A DNA stretch of 64,000 bases from Ideonella aquatica (GTDB taxonomy: Bacteria > Pseudomonadota > Gammaproteobacteria > Burkholderiales > Burkholderiaceae_C): the NCBI RefSeq assembly GCF_018069755.1, contig NZ_JAGQDE010000001.1:1-64000 (forward strand). The letters run 5' to 3'. The position numbers were made by a program, and so were the translations under genes. Within the stretch, counting starts at the first letter, position 1. Each line of letters begins with the position of its first letter. The notes beneath the pieces are model-generated. The model was not told where the DNA came from, made no database searches, and was given only the letters and a program-made list of their open reading frames with translations. Below, piece after piece: positions 53,349 to 63,604 of this stretch.

Positions 53349-53354
53349 AGTGTA
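53349..53354 (-). promoter_or_regulatory. -10 hexamer 8 nt before the DUF721 start
   Basis: Minus-strand TACACT (53354-53349), then 8 nt, then ATG at 53340. A near-leaderless mRNA is predicted. The hexamer lies inside the short gap shared with the divergent M23 gene. Confidence 0.4.
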
Positions 53355-53359
53355 GTTCG

Positions 53360-54310
53360 ATGCAGATCCTGATCACCGGCGAGGGGGCCTCCCGCACCCG
53401 CGCCTTCCAGCTCAGCCGGCTGCAGATCGCCTCGGCCGTGGCGGCGCTGTTGATGGCCTTGTTGCTGCTGTCCGGCACCATCTACCACTTCATCTTCCTG
53501 GCCGCTGCGCGCGAGGGCTGGCCGGTGGTCAGCCAGATCGTCCAGCTGGTGGTGCGCGACGAGTTCGCGCAGCGCGACCGCTTCATGCGCGAGAACCTGG
53601 ACGCGATGGCCTCCAAGGTGGGCGACATGCAGGCGCGCATGATCCGCCTCGAGGCCATGGGTGATCGGCTCACCAACCTGGCCGGCGTCAAGCCCGACGA
53701 GCTCAGGCTGCTGCAGCCGGCCGCCTCTGGCGCCTCGGCCCCGATGCTGCCCGCGCCGCGCGGGGCCGGCGGCCCTTATCTGCCGCTGGACCATCCCAGC
53801 CTGGAGGTGCTCAATGAGGCCATGTCGCAGCTGGAGCACCGCGTCGAGCAGCATGCCGACGTTTTCACGCTGACCGAATCCCGCCTGTTCGAGAAGCGCC
53901 TGGCCTCGCTGATGCTGCCCAGCAGCCGGCCGATCGATGCTCCGATCGGCTCGCCCTTTGGCTTCCGCGCCGATCCCTTCACCGGCCGCCCGGCGCTGCA
54001 CACGGGCCAGGACTTCCAGGCCTCGCCGGGCACGCCCATCCTCTCGGCCGCTGGCGGCGTGGTCACCTCCACCGCCTGGCACCCGCAGTACGGCCAGTTG
54101 CTGGAGATCGACCACGGCAACGGCCTGGCCACGCGCTACGCCCACACCTCGAAAATCCTGGTCAACACCGGCGACATCGTCAAGCGCGGCCAGCAGGTGG
54201 CGCTGGTGGGCAACACCGGCCGCTCGACCGGTCCGCACCTGCACTTCGAGGTGCTGATCGACGGCGTGCCGCAGAACCCGTCGCGTTTCCTGGCTGCCGC
54301 CGGCCCCTGA
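53360..54310 (+). CDS. M23-family peptidoglycan endopeptidase
   Basis: This 316-residue protein is anchored by a membrane helix (about 24-48) followed by a coiled coil (FAQRDRFMRENLDAMASKVGDMQARMIRLE) and a C-terminal LytM domain with HTGQDF (zinc His and Asp) and HLHFEV. It probably cuts or regulates cutting of peptidoglycan cross-links in the periplasm. GAGGAG lies about 10 nt before ATG 53360. It precedes secA, as often seen. Confidence 0.92.
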   Translation: MQILITGEGASRTRAFQLSRLQIASAVAALLMALLLLSGTIYHFIFLAAAREGWPVVSQIVQLVVRDEFAQRDRFMRENLDAMASKVGDMQARMIRLEAMGDRLTNLAGVKPDELRLLQPAASGASAPMLPAPRGAGGPYLPLDHPSLEVLNEAMSQLEHRVEQHADVFTLTESRLFEKRLASLMLPSSRPIDAPIGSPFGFRADPFTGRPALHTGQDFQASPGTPILSAAGGVVTSTAWHPQYGQLLEIDHGNGLATRYAHTSKILVNTGDIVKRGQQVALVGNTGRSTGPHLHFEVLIDGVPQNPSRFLAAAGP

Positions 54311-54435
54311 ACGCGGGGGCAGCCCGGCCATGCCCGGGTGATAACATGGAACGTTTGCGACGCGCCCCTTGAACCGTGGGTGCCGCGGCCCCATCTGTGG
54401 GCGTCGCCCCGACGATTCCTCAGGCCCTTCGCCGC

Positions 54436-57180
<2,745 letters not shown>

Positions 57181-57186
57181 GCCCGC

Positions 57187-57203
57187 GGCGCGCAGCGCGC
57201 GCC
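57187..57203. terminator. GC hairpin between secA and the accessory block
   Basis: GGCGCGC-AGC-GCGCGCC is a perfect 7-bp stem between two convergent stops. No U-tract; weak bidirectional terminator at best. Confidence 0.4.
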
Positions 57204-57208
57204 CAGGC

Positions 57209-59473
57209 TCAATGCACCGTCGCGTCTGAGCGGGCCGCCGCGACCTCGTCGGGCAGCAGGTAGCGCGTGGCCGGCCCCTTGCCGGTTTGCACCAGCAGAC
57301 CGCGTGCCGCCAGCGCCACCAGGTGCTTGCTGGCCGTGGCCAGGCCCAGACCGCTGATCGCCGCGTAATGGCGCTTTTGCAACGCGCCGTGCTGCACCAG
57401 GTGCTCCAGCACCTGGGCGCAGCGGGCGCGATCCAGCAGATCGGCCGCCTGAGCCTCCCAGTGGGCGCGCCGCCGCTCTTCCGCGCTCAGCGCCCGCTCG
57501 AACACATCGCGCAGGCCGGCCAGTGCCGCGTCCATGTCCTCGGGCCGGCCGTGGGTGCGCGCCAGCGCCAGCGCGGATTCACGCTCGCGCACCGCGATGG
57601 CCAGGTAGGCCTGGGCGATCTGCAGCCGTGCGCGGACCTGTTCGGTGGGTGGCAGGTCCGGCATCGCCAGCCGACGCCGCTGCTGACGCACCGTGTTCAT
57701 CTGCTGGTAGTGGTCCGCGAACTCGTCGGGCAGCAGGCGGTCGGGCACGTTCTCGGACCCCAGGGCGTTGGACTTGAGTGCGCCCACCGTTTCGGCCCAG
57801 CCCTGGCGCTGGTCGAGCTGCCCCAGTCTCAGCGCGATGCCAGCATGGTGATCGCCCAGCCGCTCGTCCTCGGGGTTCTGGTCGCGGGCATAGCGGTGGA
57901 AATAGGCCTCGGCCAGATTGAAATGGCACACGCTGAGCCGGCCGCTGATGCCGCCCCGCTCGTAGGTCTGCATGGCGGCGTCGTAGTGCTGGATCGCCAG
58001 GTCGTACTGGGCCTTGTAGAAGTGGGCGATGCCCACGTGCAGCTGCGCGCCCGCCACCACCTCGGTCTCCAGGGTGGTCTCGCGCGCGGCGTCCAGGACC
58101 CGCTGGCCGTAATGGATTGCCCGCCCGATGTCGCGCGCCTCGGCGTAGATCAGGCTGAGGTTGTTGCAGGTGGACAGTGCCGAGCGCTGGTCGCCCAGGC
58201 GCTCGTAGATGTTCAGCGCCCGCTGCTTGTGTGCCAGCGCCTTCTGCAGCTGGCCCGCACAGCGCCAGTACTCGCCCCAGACCTGCTCCACCTCGGCGCG
58301 GATCTCGTCGGGCAAGGGGTGATCGCGGTCAAGCTCATCCACCTGCTCCAGCAGCGGCAGCGACTTCGGGTCGCTGCAGCGCAGGTGGATCCAGGCCAGG
58401 TGCACCAGCGAGCGCACCAGCTCTTCGCGCGCGCGCTCGGTGTCGGGGTCGCTGGCCGGACCGCCGGCGGCCACCCGCAGGTGGCGCAGCGCGTCGTCGT
58501 AGCAGGCCAGCGTGCGGTCGTGGTCGCGCGCCATATGGAAGCGGCCCAGGGCCGCATACGCGCGACCGCACAGCAGCGCCAGTCCGGTGGCATCGGCGAT
58601 GCGCAGCGCCTGCTGCAGGCAGTCGTTCTCGCGCAGCAGGTCATGGCGGTGGCGCCACAGGCTCGCCATGTCCAGCGCCACCTCGAAGGCCACCCGTCGG
58701 TCGCGGCGCGGCAGCTCCCAGCTGTCGACCATGGCATCGGCTTCCTCGGTGGCCGCCAGGGCCAGCGAGTGCCGCCGGAACACCTGCAGCACCAGGGCCG
58801 GATCGTCGGCGGCCAGGCTGTGCCACAGCGCATCGGTGGCGCGCGCCTCGGCCATGGCCTGTTCGGCCTGAGCCAGGTGCCAGGGCAGGCCGAAGGCCTC
58901 GGCCGCAGACGGCTGCTCGGTCAGTGCCCGCCAGCTGGCCTGGCGCAGGCTCAGCAGCCACTCGCCCGGCGGCTCACGCTGCAGCAAGGCCATGCCCAGC
59001 TGCAGCCGGCCCTTGTCCATGTAGCGGTACAGCGTGCTGGGCACCACCGACCACAGACCGCAGAGGTTGTCGACGGCGGTCTCGTTCTCGCGCCGCCGGT
59101 AGTGCGACGGAAAGGCCGGCACCGCCAGAAAGCCGTGGTGGCTGGCCAGCGACAACAGCGGTCGCCAGCTGGTGCTTTGCAGCCAGGCCTGGACCGGGAT
59201 GTCGCCCAGTCCGGGCTGACGGTCGGGCCGCAGTTGTGACAGCGCCCAGACCAGCACACAGCGCAACGCGAACAACCGACGCTGCGCGGGCGGCACGGCG
59301 TCGCCCAGCGTGCCCAGCACCGGCTGCAGCCAGCGCCGGTGCAGCCAGGCGGCCAGGCGCGGGTGCCGCGGTCCCAGGCCCTCGTGCAATTGGCCGTTGC
59401 GGTGCGCCTGCAAACCGGCGTTGAGCAGCACATCGAAGGCGCGAGGCGAGACTGTGCGTGTGGCCGGGATCAT
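57209..59473 (-). CDS. TPR protein with C-terminal winged helix, regulator-like
   Basis: This 754-residue protein is not a family I can name. The middle (about 260-560) is TPR-like: ADATGLALLCGRAYAALGRFHMA, KALAHKQRALNIYERLGDQRSALSTCNNLSLIYAEAR, AIHYGQRVLDAARE. The last ~60 residues (VLEHLVQHGALQKRHYAAISGL, then LATASKHLVALAARGLLVQTGKGPATRYLLP) are a winged helix like those that end Fic-type proteins. The N-terminal ~230 residues are helical, with a possible HTH at VVPSTLYRYMDKGRL. It is divergent from the C11-like protease gene and probably controls it. No signal or membrane segment is seen. Confidence 0.75.
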   Translation of the reverse strand: MIPATRTVSPRAFDVLLNAGLQAHRNGQLHEGLGPRHPRLAAWLHRRWLQPVLGTLGDAVPPAQRRLFALRCVLVWALSQLRPDRQPGLGDIPVQAWLQSTSWRPLLSLASHHGFLAVPAFPSHYRRRENETAVDNLCGLWSVVPSTLYRYMDKGRLQLGMALLQREPPGEWLLSLRQASWRALTEQPSAAEAFGLPWHLAQAEQAMAEARATDALWHSLAADDPALVLQVFRRHSLALAATEEADAMVDSWELPRRDRRVAFEVALDMASLWRHRHDLLRENDCLQQALRIADATGLALLCGRAYAALGRFHMARDHDRTLACYDDALRHLRVAAGGPASDPDTERAREELVRSLVHLAWIHLRCSDPKSLPLLEQVDELDRDHPLPDEIRAEVEQVWGEYWRCAGQLQKALAHKQRALNIYERLGDQRSALSTCNNLSLIYAEARDIGRAIHYGQRVLDAARETTLETEVVAGAQLHVGIAHFYKAQYDLAIQHYDAAMQTYERGGISGRLSVCHFNLAEAYFHRYARDQNPEDERLGDHHAGIALRLGQLDQRQGWAETVGALKSNALGSENVPDRLLPDEFADHYQQMNTVRQQRRRLAMPDLPPTEQVRARLQIAQAYLAIAVRERESALALARTHGRPEDMDAALAGLRDVFERALSAEERRRAHWEAQAADLLDRARCAQVLEHLVQHGALQKRHYAAISGLGLATASKHLVALAARGLLVQTGKGPATRYLLPDEVAAARSDATVH

Positions 59474-59498
59474 GGGGCTGGCGGGGCGGTGGTGTGGA

Positions 59499-59520
59499 AT
59501 CGTCCATCAATCGTACACGG
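59499..59520. promoter_or_regulatory. 22-bp shared motif, copy 1 (divergent promoter region)
   Basis: ATCGTC-N5-ATCGT-N-CACGG in the 165-bp gap between the TPR/winged-helix and protease genes. It matches 19 of 22 positions of a second copy at 61530-61551. The ATCGTC half-sites are 11 bp apart, one helical turn, as expected for tandem regulator binding. Confidence 0.55.
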
Positions 59521-59638
59521 TCGGCCCGTGCCAGTGCTGCGGGCCGCGTGGCCTTGCATGGGGATCTTGCCTAAGGTGTCAAGGGCAACGTGGGCGTGTT
59601 GCGCCCGGCGCGCGCGTCCCACCGACTCAGGAGTACCC

Positions 59639-61495
59639 ATGCCGTCTGACATCTCCCCCATCCCGGTGCAGGTCCAGGACCTGTGTTTGCTGGTCTATGC
59701 CCCCTTCGGCGACGACTATGCGCTCAGCCGCTACCCGGGTGACAACACCCGTTGGCGCGAGCACCCGCTGCTGGCCTCGCTGTCGCAGGTGGCCGCTGGC
59801 GGCGTGCCGGTGCTGGCCCTGCTCGACCTGCCGGGCGAGCCGACACGGCTGCTGCAGTTCGATCCGGCCGCGCCGTCGGTGCTGCGCGACGAGGTCTGCT
59901 GGAAGCTGGACATGGCGGCGGCCCCATCGCTGTCCGGCCTGTTGCAGACGGCGCTCACCCGCTACCCCGGCAAGCGTCTGGCGCTGTGCCTGGAAGGGCA
60001 TGGCAGCGGTTACCTGCCGGCCATCGACAAGGCCGGTCTGCTGCGCCTGCACGAGCTGGGACGCCTGGGCGACTGGCAGCGTGCCGGCAACGAGCAGGCC
60101 CCATTCGACGAGGCGGGCCGGCCGGTGTTCGAGCGCGGCGTACCGACCCTGCCGGGCGGTGGCCCAACCCTGCCGGGCGGCGGCCCGACCCTGCCGGGCG
60201 GTGGCCCAACCCTGCCGGGCGGTGGCCCAACCCTGCCGGGCGGTGGCCCAACCCTGCCGGGCGGTGGCCCGACCCTGCCGGGCGGCGGCCCAACCCTGCC
60301 GGGCGGCGGCCCAACGCTGCCGGGCGGCGGCCCAACCCTGCCGGGCGGCGGCCCGACCCTGCCGGGCGGTGGCCCAACGCTGCCGGGCGGTGGCCCGACC
60401 TTGCCTGGCGGTGGCCCGACCCTGCCGGGGGGTGGCCCAACCCTGCCGGTCAGCCATGCCTCGATGCCCACCTGGGTGTTGGGCCAGGCGCTGGCGGCGG
60501 GTCTGCAGGGCGCATCGTCGCGCCTGGCCGTGGTGCACTTTGCCAACTGCTTCAACATGTCGGTCGAGGTGCTGCACACGGTGGCGCCGTTTGCCGACGC
60601 TGCCAGCGGCTACTGCAGCACCAACTACTTCTCGGGCGCCGCTTCGTACCCCGAAGTCATCCGGCGCCTCACGCAGGCTGGCGCGGTGGCGCCGGCCACG
60701 CTGGCGGCCTGGTTCGTCGAGGAGAACCACCGCCTGCTGTCGCAGCGGGGCCGGCATCCGCTGGTGGGGGGGGCGCTGGACCTGAGCCGCATGGCCGGCA
60801 TCACACAGGGTGTCGAGCGGCTGTCCGACGCCCTGCTGAACGAGCTGCGCACCACCCGCCATCCGCGCCGGTCCCGCCGGCGCATCGAGGCAGCCATGGT
60901 CAAGGCCCAGCAGTACGACACCAGTGGCGACCTGCTGCTGGAGGGCCCTGACCAGCTCACCGATCTGCACAGCCTGGCCCACCACATGGCCCGCGACCTC
61001 GAGGACTGGCCGCAGGTGCATGCCGCCGCATTGGCACTGAGCCACGCCATGGATGGCATCAAGCAGGTCGGAGACATCGACTCGCCCTGGATGGACAGCC
61101 GGGGCGAGATCGTCTGGGACTTCACCGATCCCCACCTGGCGATGAACATCTTCCTGCCCGATCCCACCCGCAGCGGCCAATGGGATTGGCGCACGCCGTT
61201 CTACGTGGACATCAACCCGGGCCAGGGCCCCGAGCGGTTGCAGGTGGGCGTGGTGCCCTTCCTGCAGGAGACCAACTGGGTGGAATTCCTGCGCGAGTAC
61301 CACGCCGACACGGTGTTCCGCGCGATCAGCGTGCCCGCCTTGTTCACCGTGCCCACGGCGCGTCATGGCATGCCGCGGGTGTCGGCAGACCGGCTGGTGC
61401 CCGGACAGCGGCCCGTGCGCCACGCGCCGGTGCCGGGGCCGATCGCCCGCCGAATGGCCACCCTGCTGGAGAAGGACGACGCCCTCGACGACTGA
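59639..61495 (+). CDS. Clostripain (C11)-like protease with heptapeptide-repeat insert
   Basis: This 618-residue protein starts with LCLLVYAPFGDDYAL, like the C11 core (TVLVYMAGDNDL-type), and has a His region LCLEGHGSGY (His121) and a Cys region LAVVHFANCFNMSVEVLHTV (Cys304), followed by a clostripain-like ADAASGYCSTNYFSGAASYPEVIRRL. Between them residues 169-270 are 14 exact PTLPGGG repeats plus PTLP. The C-terminal ~250 residues are not recognised. No signal peptide. CAGGAG lies 5 nt before the ATG. C11 enzymes cut after Lys/Arg and mature by cleavage between His and Cys, exactly where the repeats sit. Family assignment is by motif only. Confidence 0.7.
   Translation: MPSDISPIPVQVQDLCLLVYAPFGDDYALSRYPGDNTRWREHPLLASLSQVAAGGVPVLALLDLPGEPTRLLQFDPAAPSVLRDEVCWKLDMAAAPSLSGLLQTALTRYPGKRLALCLEGHGSGYLPAIDKAGLLRLHELGRLGDWQRAGNEQAPFDEAGRPVFERGVPTLPGGGPTLPGGGPTLPGGGPTLPGGGPTLPGGGPTLPGGGPTLPGGGPTLPGGGPTLPGGGPTLPGGGPTLPGGGPTLPGGGPTLPGGGPTLPGGGPTLPVSHASMPTWVLGQALAAGLQGASSRLAVVHFANCFNMSVEVLHTVAPFADAASGYCSTNYFSGAASYPEVIRRLTQAGAVAPATLAAWFVEENHRLLSQRGRHPLVGGALDLSRMAGITQGVERLSDALLNELRTTRHPRRSRRRIEAAMVKAQQYDTSGDLLLEGPDQLTDLHSLAHHMARDLEDWPQVHAAALALSHAMDGIKQVGDIDSPWMDSRGEIVWDFTDPHLAMNIFLPDPTRSGQWDWRTPFYVDINPGQGPERLQVGVVPFLQETNWVEFLREYHADTVFRAISVPALFTVPTARHGMPRVSADRLVPGQRPVRHAPVPGPIARRMATLLEKDDALDD
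60143..60448 (+). repeat. 21-bp tandem repeat, 14 copies, in frame
   Basis: Fourteen 21-bp units (CCGACCCTGCCGGGCGGTGGC with a few third-base variants such as CCA/CCG and GGT/GGC) plus a 12-bp partial unit. Each codes PTLPGGG. The low divergence suggests recent expansion or gene-conversion-like homogenisation. Unit length is a multiple of 3, so copy-number change keeps the frame. Both strands stay open across the tract only because of the periodicity. Confidence 0.95.
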
Positions 61496-61529
61496 GTGTG
61501 CGCCGCGGCGCCGCTTGCCGCGCGGGTTG

Positions 61530-61551
61530 ATCGTCTATCGATCGTCCACGG
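61530..61551. promoter_or_regulatory. 22-bp shared motif, copy 2 (before the small genes)
   Basis: ATCGTC-TATCG-ATCGT-C-CACGG, 19 of 22 identical to the copy at 59499-59520, in the 170-bp gap between the protease gene and the 110-residue gene. It marks a likely second promoter/operator of the same regulon. Confidence 0.55.
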
Positions 61552-61665
61552 CAGCGGCTTGGCGGATCCCGGTCCGTGCGTCGTGATGTGACGCGAAGAC
61601 CGGTGAAATGCCAACCATGCCGCGACGCCCACCGATGGGCAACGCGTCCAACCTGGAGAACCACC

Positions 61666-61998
61666 ATGGCCACCCTTCCCGACATGCTTCACGCCGAGAT
61701 CCAACGCTGCCGCCGGGTTGCGGGCGACTGCGCCTCGCTGGGATCGACCGGTGCCTTTGCCAACGCGCTGCTGGAACAGGCGCTGCGCGACGCCGAGCAG
61801 GCCCTGCGCCGGCATGAGGCAGCCAGCATCGAGCAATCGCTCGAGCGCCTGCGCCGCTACCGCGAGGTGCTGCCCGAAGCGCCCAGCCGCCCGGTCAGCG
61901 CGTCGACGCCGGTGCGCCGGGCGCTGCCGCGCACCCCGATGACCCCGTACTGGGCTGCCCCGCGCGAGCAGTTCTTCACCTGGAAGCGGGCTGCGTGA
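61666..61998 (+). CDS. Small helical orphan protein
   Basis: This encodes 110 residues: a helical N-terminal two-thirds (MLHAEIQRCRRVAGDCASLG, FANALLEQALRDAEQALRRHEAASIEQSLERLRRYREVL) and a Pro/Arg-rich C-terminal tail (SASTPVRRALPRTPMTPYW). GGAGA lies 7 nt before ATG 61666. The hydrophilic helical pattern suggests a bundle or coiled coil. It follows the C11-like gene and the second motif copy, and is coupled to the next small gene (GTGA overlap). No family recognised. Confidence 0.65.
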   Translation: MATLPDMLHAEIQRCRRVAGDCASLGSTGAFANALLEQALRDAEQALRRHEAASIEQSLERLRRYREVLPEAPSRPVSASTPVRRALPRTPMTPYWAAPREQFFTWKRAA

Positions 61999-62246
61999 TC
62001 GCCATGGCACGCCAATCCACGCTCACGATGACCGCCGTGCTCAGCCAACGCGGCCTGGCCGACGCCCCCCCGCTGGGTCCGCTGCTCGGCGAGATGGCCG
62101 TCTGGGACCCCAGCGACGATCTCATGCGCGACCCCGCGCAGGCCTTCGAGGAGGCCGACCGCCAGGTCGTGCGCATCCTCAGCGGCGTCAGCCTGCTCGG
62201 GCTGGTGCTGGTGGCGGTCATCGCGATCGGACAGCTGGTGGCTTGA
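61995..62246 (+). CDS. Small protein with C-terminal membrane helix
   Basis: This encodes 83 residues from GTG 61995 (GTGA overlap with the preceding stop) or 80 from ATG 62004. The first ~55 residues are soluble and acidic (MAVWDPSDDLMRDPAQAFEEADRQ); the last ~24 (ILSGVSLLGLVLVAVIAIGQLVA) form a membrane helix at the very C-terminus, a tail-anchor topology. It completes the accessory block before argJ. No family recognised; it could anchor or be the membrane target of the neighbouring protease system. Confidence 0.6.
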   Translation: MIAMARQSTLTMTAVLSQRGLADAPPLGPLLGEMAVWDPSDDLMRDPAQAFEEADRQVVRILSGVSLLGLVLVAVIAIGQLVA

Positions 62247-62298
62247 CGGGCCTGCGGGCCCGTGGGCCTGCATCGGCCGGCACAGGCGGGCGCCTCCC

Positions 62299-62304
62299 TA
62301 CAAT
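62299..62304 (+). promoter_or_regulatory. -10 box of argJ
   Basis: TACAAT, about 37 nt before the argJ ATG; no clear -35 or Shine-Dalgarno. Marks a promoter independent of the accessory block. Confidence 0.45.
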
Positions 62305-62341
62305 GCGCCTTCCCTGAAGCCACCCGCCCTGCGCCACCGCC

Positions 62342-63571
62342 ATGCCCGTCCTGCTGACCGCCCCGAACCCTGCTGACCTCCACCCGGTCCCCGGCCTGCG
62401 CCTGGGCGTGGCCGAAGCCGGCGTGCGCAAGGCCAAGCGCAAGGACCTGGTGGTGCTGGAGCTGGCCGAAGGCGCCGCAGTGGCCGGCGTCTTCACCCAG
62501 AACCGCTACTGCGCCGCCCCGGTGCAGGTCTGCCGCGAACACCTGGCCGCTGGCGCCGCCATTCGCGCCGTGCTGATCAACACCGGCAATGCCAACGCCG
62601 GCACCGGCGCCGATGGCCTGGCCCGTGCCCGCCGCAGCTGCGATGCGCTGGCCGCCCGCATGGGTCTGACGCCGCAACAGGTGCTGCCGTTTTCGACCGG
62701 CGTCATCATGGAGACGCTGCCGGTCGAGCGCATCGAAGCCGGTCTGCCGGCCGCGCTGGCCGACCTGTCGGCGTCGAACTGGTCGCGTGCCGCCGAAGGC
62801 ATCATGACCACCGACACCCTGCCCAAGGCCGCCTCGCGCCAGGTTCAGATCGGCGGCCGCACGGTCACCGTCACCGGCATCTCCAAGGGCGCTGGCATGA
62901 TCCGCCCGAACATGGCCACCATGCTGGGCTTCATCGCCACCGACGCCGTGCTGGCGCCGGCCCTGTTGCAGCCGCTGGTCAAGCAGGCCGCCGATGCCTC
63001 GTTCAACCGCATCACCATCGACGGCGACACCTCCACCAATGACAGCTTCGTGCTGATCGCCACCCGCCAGGCCGGCCACGCCGAGATCACCTCGCTCGAC
63101 AGCACCGACGGCCAGGTGCTGCGCGACGCGGTGTTCGCCGTGGCCCGCCAGCTGGCCCAGGCCATCGTGCGCGACGGCGAGGGCGCCACCAAGTTCATCA
63201 CCGTGCAGATCGACGGTGGCCGCGATGAGGCCGAATGCCGCCTGGCCGCCTACGCCATCGCCCACTCACCGCTGGTCAAGACCGCCTTTTTCGCCAGCGA
63301 CCCCAACCTGGGCCGCATCCTGGCCGCCGTGGGCTATGCCGGCATCGCTGACCTCGACCAGCAACTGATCGAGATGCACCTGGACGATGTGCATGTGGTC
63401 ACGCAGGGCGGCCGGAACCCGGCTTACCGCGAGGAAGACGGCCAGCGGGTGATGAAGCAGGCCGAGATCACGGTGCGCGTGCACCTGGGCCGCGGTGCGG
63501 CCAGCAGCACCGTCTGGACCTGCGACCTGTCGCACGACTACGTCAGCATCAACGCCGACTACCGCTCCTGA
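62342..63571 (+). CDS. argJ: Glutamate N-acetyltransferase/amino-acid acetyltransferase
   Basis: ArgJ recycles the acetyl group in arginine synthesis. The 409-residue precursor self-cleaves before Thr193 in [12 protein letters not shown]; other conserved blocks are [37 protein letters not shown] and [15 protein letters not shown]. The length is normal. With argB at 36.4 kb, two arginine genes lie in the window. argJ often follows secA in this group; here 5 kb of accessory genes intervene. Confidence 0.97.
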   Translation: MPVLLTAPNPADLHPVPGLRLGVAEAGVRKAKRKDLVVLELAEGAAVAGVFTQNRYCAAPVQVCREHLAAGAAIRAVLINTGNANAGTGADGLARARRSCDALAARMGLTPQQVLPFSTGVIMETLPVERIEAGLPAALADLSASNWSRAAEGIMTTDTLPKAASRQVQIGGRTVTVTGISKGAGMIRPNMATMLGFIATDAVLAPALLQPLVKQAADASFNRITIDGDTSTNDSFVLIATRQAGHAEITSLDSTDGQVLRDAVFAVARQLAQAIVRDGEGATKFITVQIDGGRDEAECRLAAYAIAHSPLVKTAFFASDPNLGRILAAVGYAGIADLDQQLIEMHLDDVHVVTQGGRNPAYREEDGQRVMKQAEITVRVHLGRGAASSTVWTCDLSHDYVSINADYRS

Positions 63572-63573
63572 GT

Positions 63574-63587
63574 CCTGCCAAGGCAGG
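63574..63587. terminator. Short hairpin between argJ and bactofilin gene
   Basis: CCTGCC-AA-GGCAGG, a perfect 6-bp dyad between convergent stops, 3 nt after argJ; a weak terminator candidate without a U-tract. Confidence 0.35.
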
Positions 63588-63604
63588 CCGGGCCGCTGCA
63601 GCGA

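Noticed and set aside
59955..60440. Minus-strand repeat-encoding frames (e.g. GHRPAGL-type repeats)
   Set aside because: They are open only because of the 21-bp periodicity; no start signal, and the plus-strand frame has Shine-Dalgarno and protease motifs.
60143..60448. CRISPR-like tandem array
   Set aside because: Units abut without spacers, are in frame with a protein gene and differ only at third bases; it is a coding minisatellite.
57209..62246. Accessory block as an insertion sequence or prophage fragment
   Set aside because: No transposase, integrase, terminal repeats or phage structural genes are visible; insertion mechanism is unknown.
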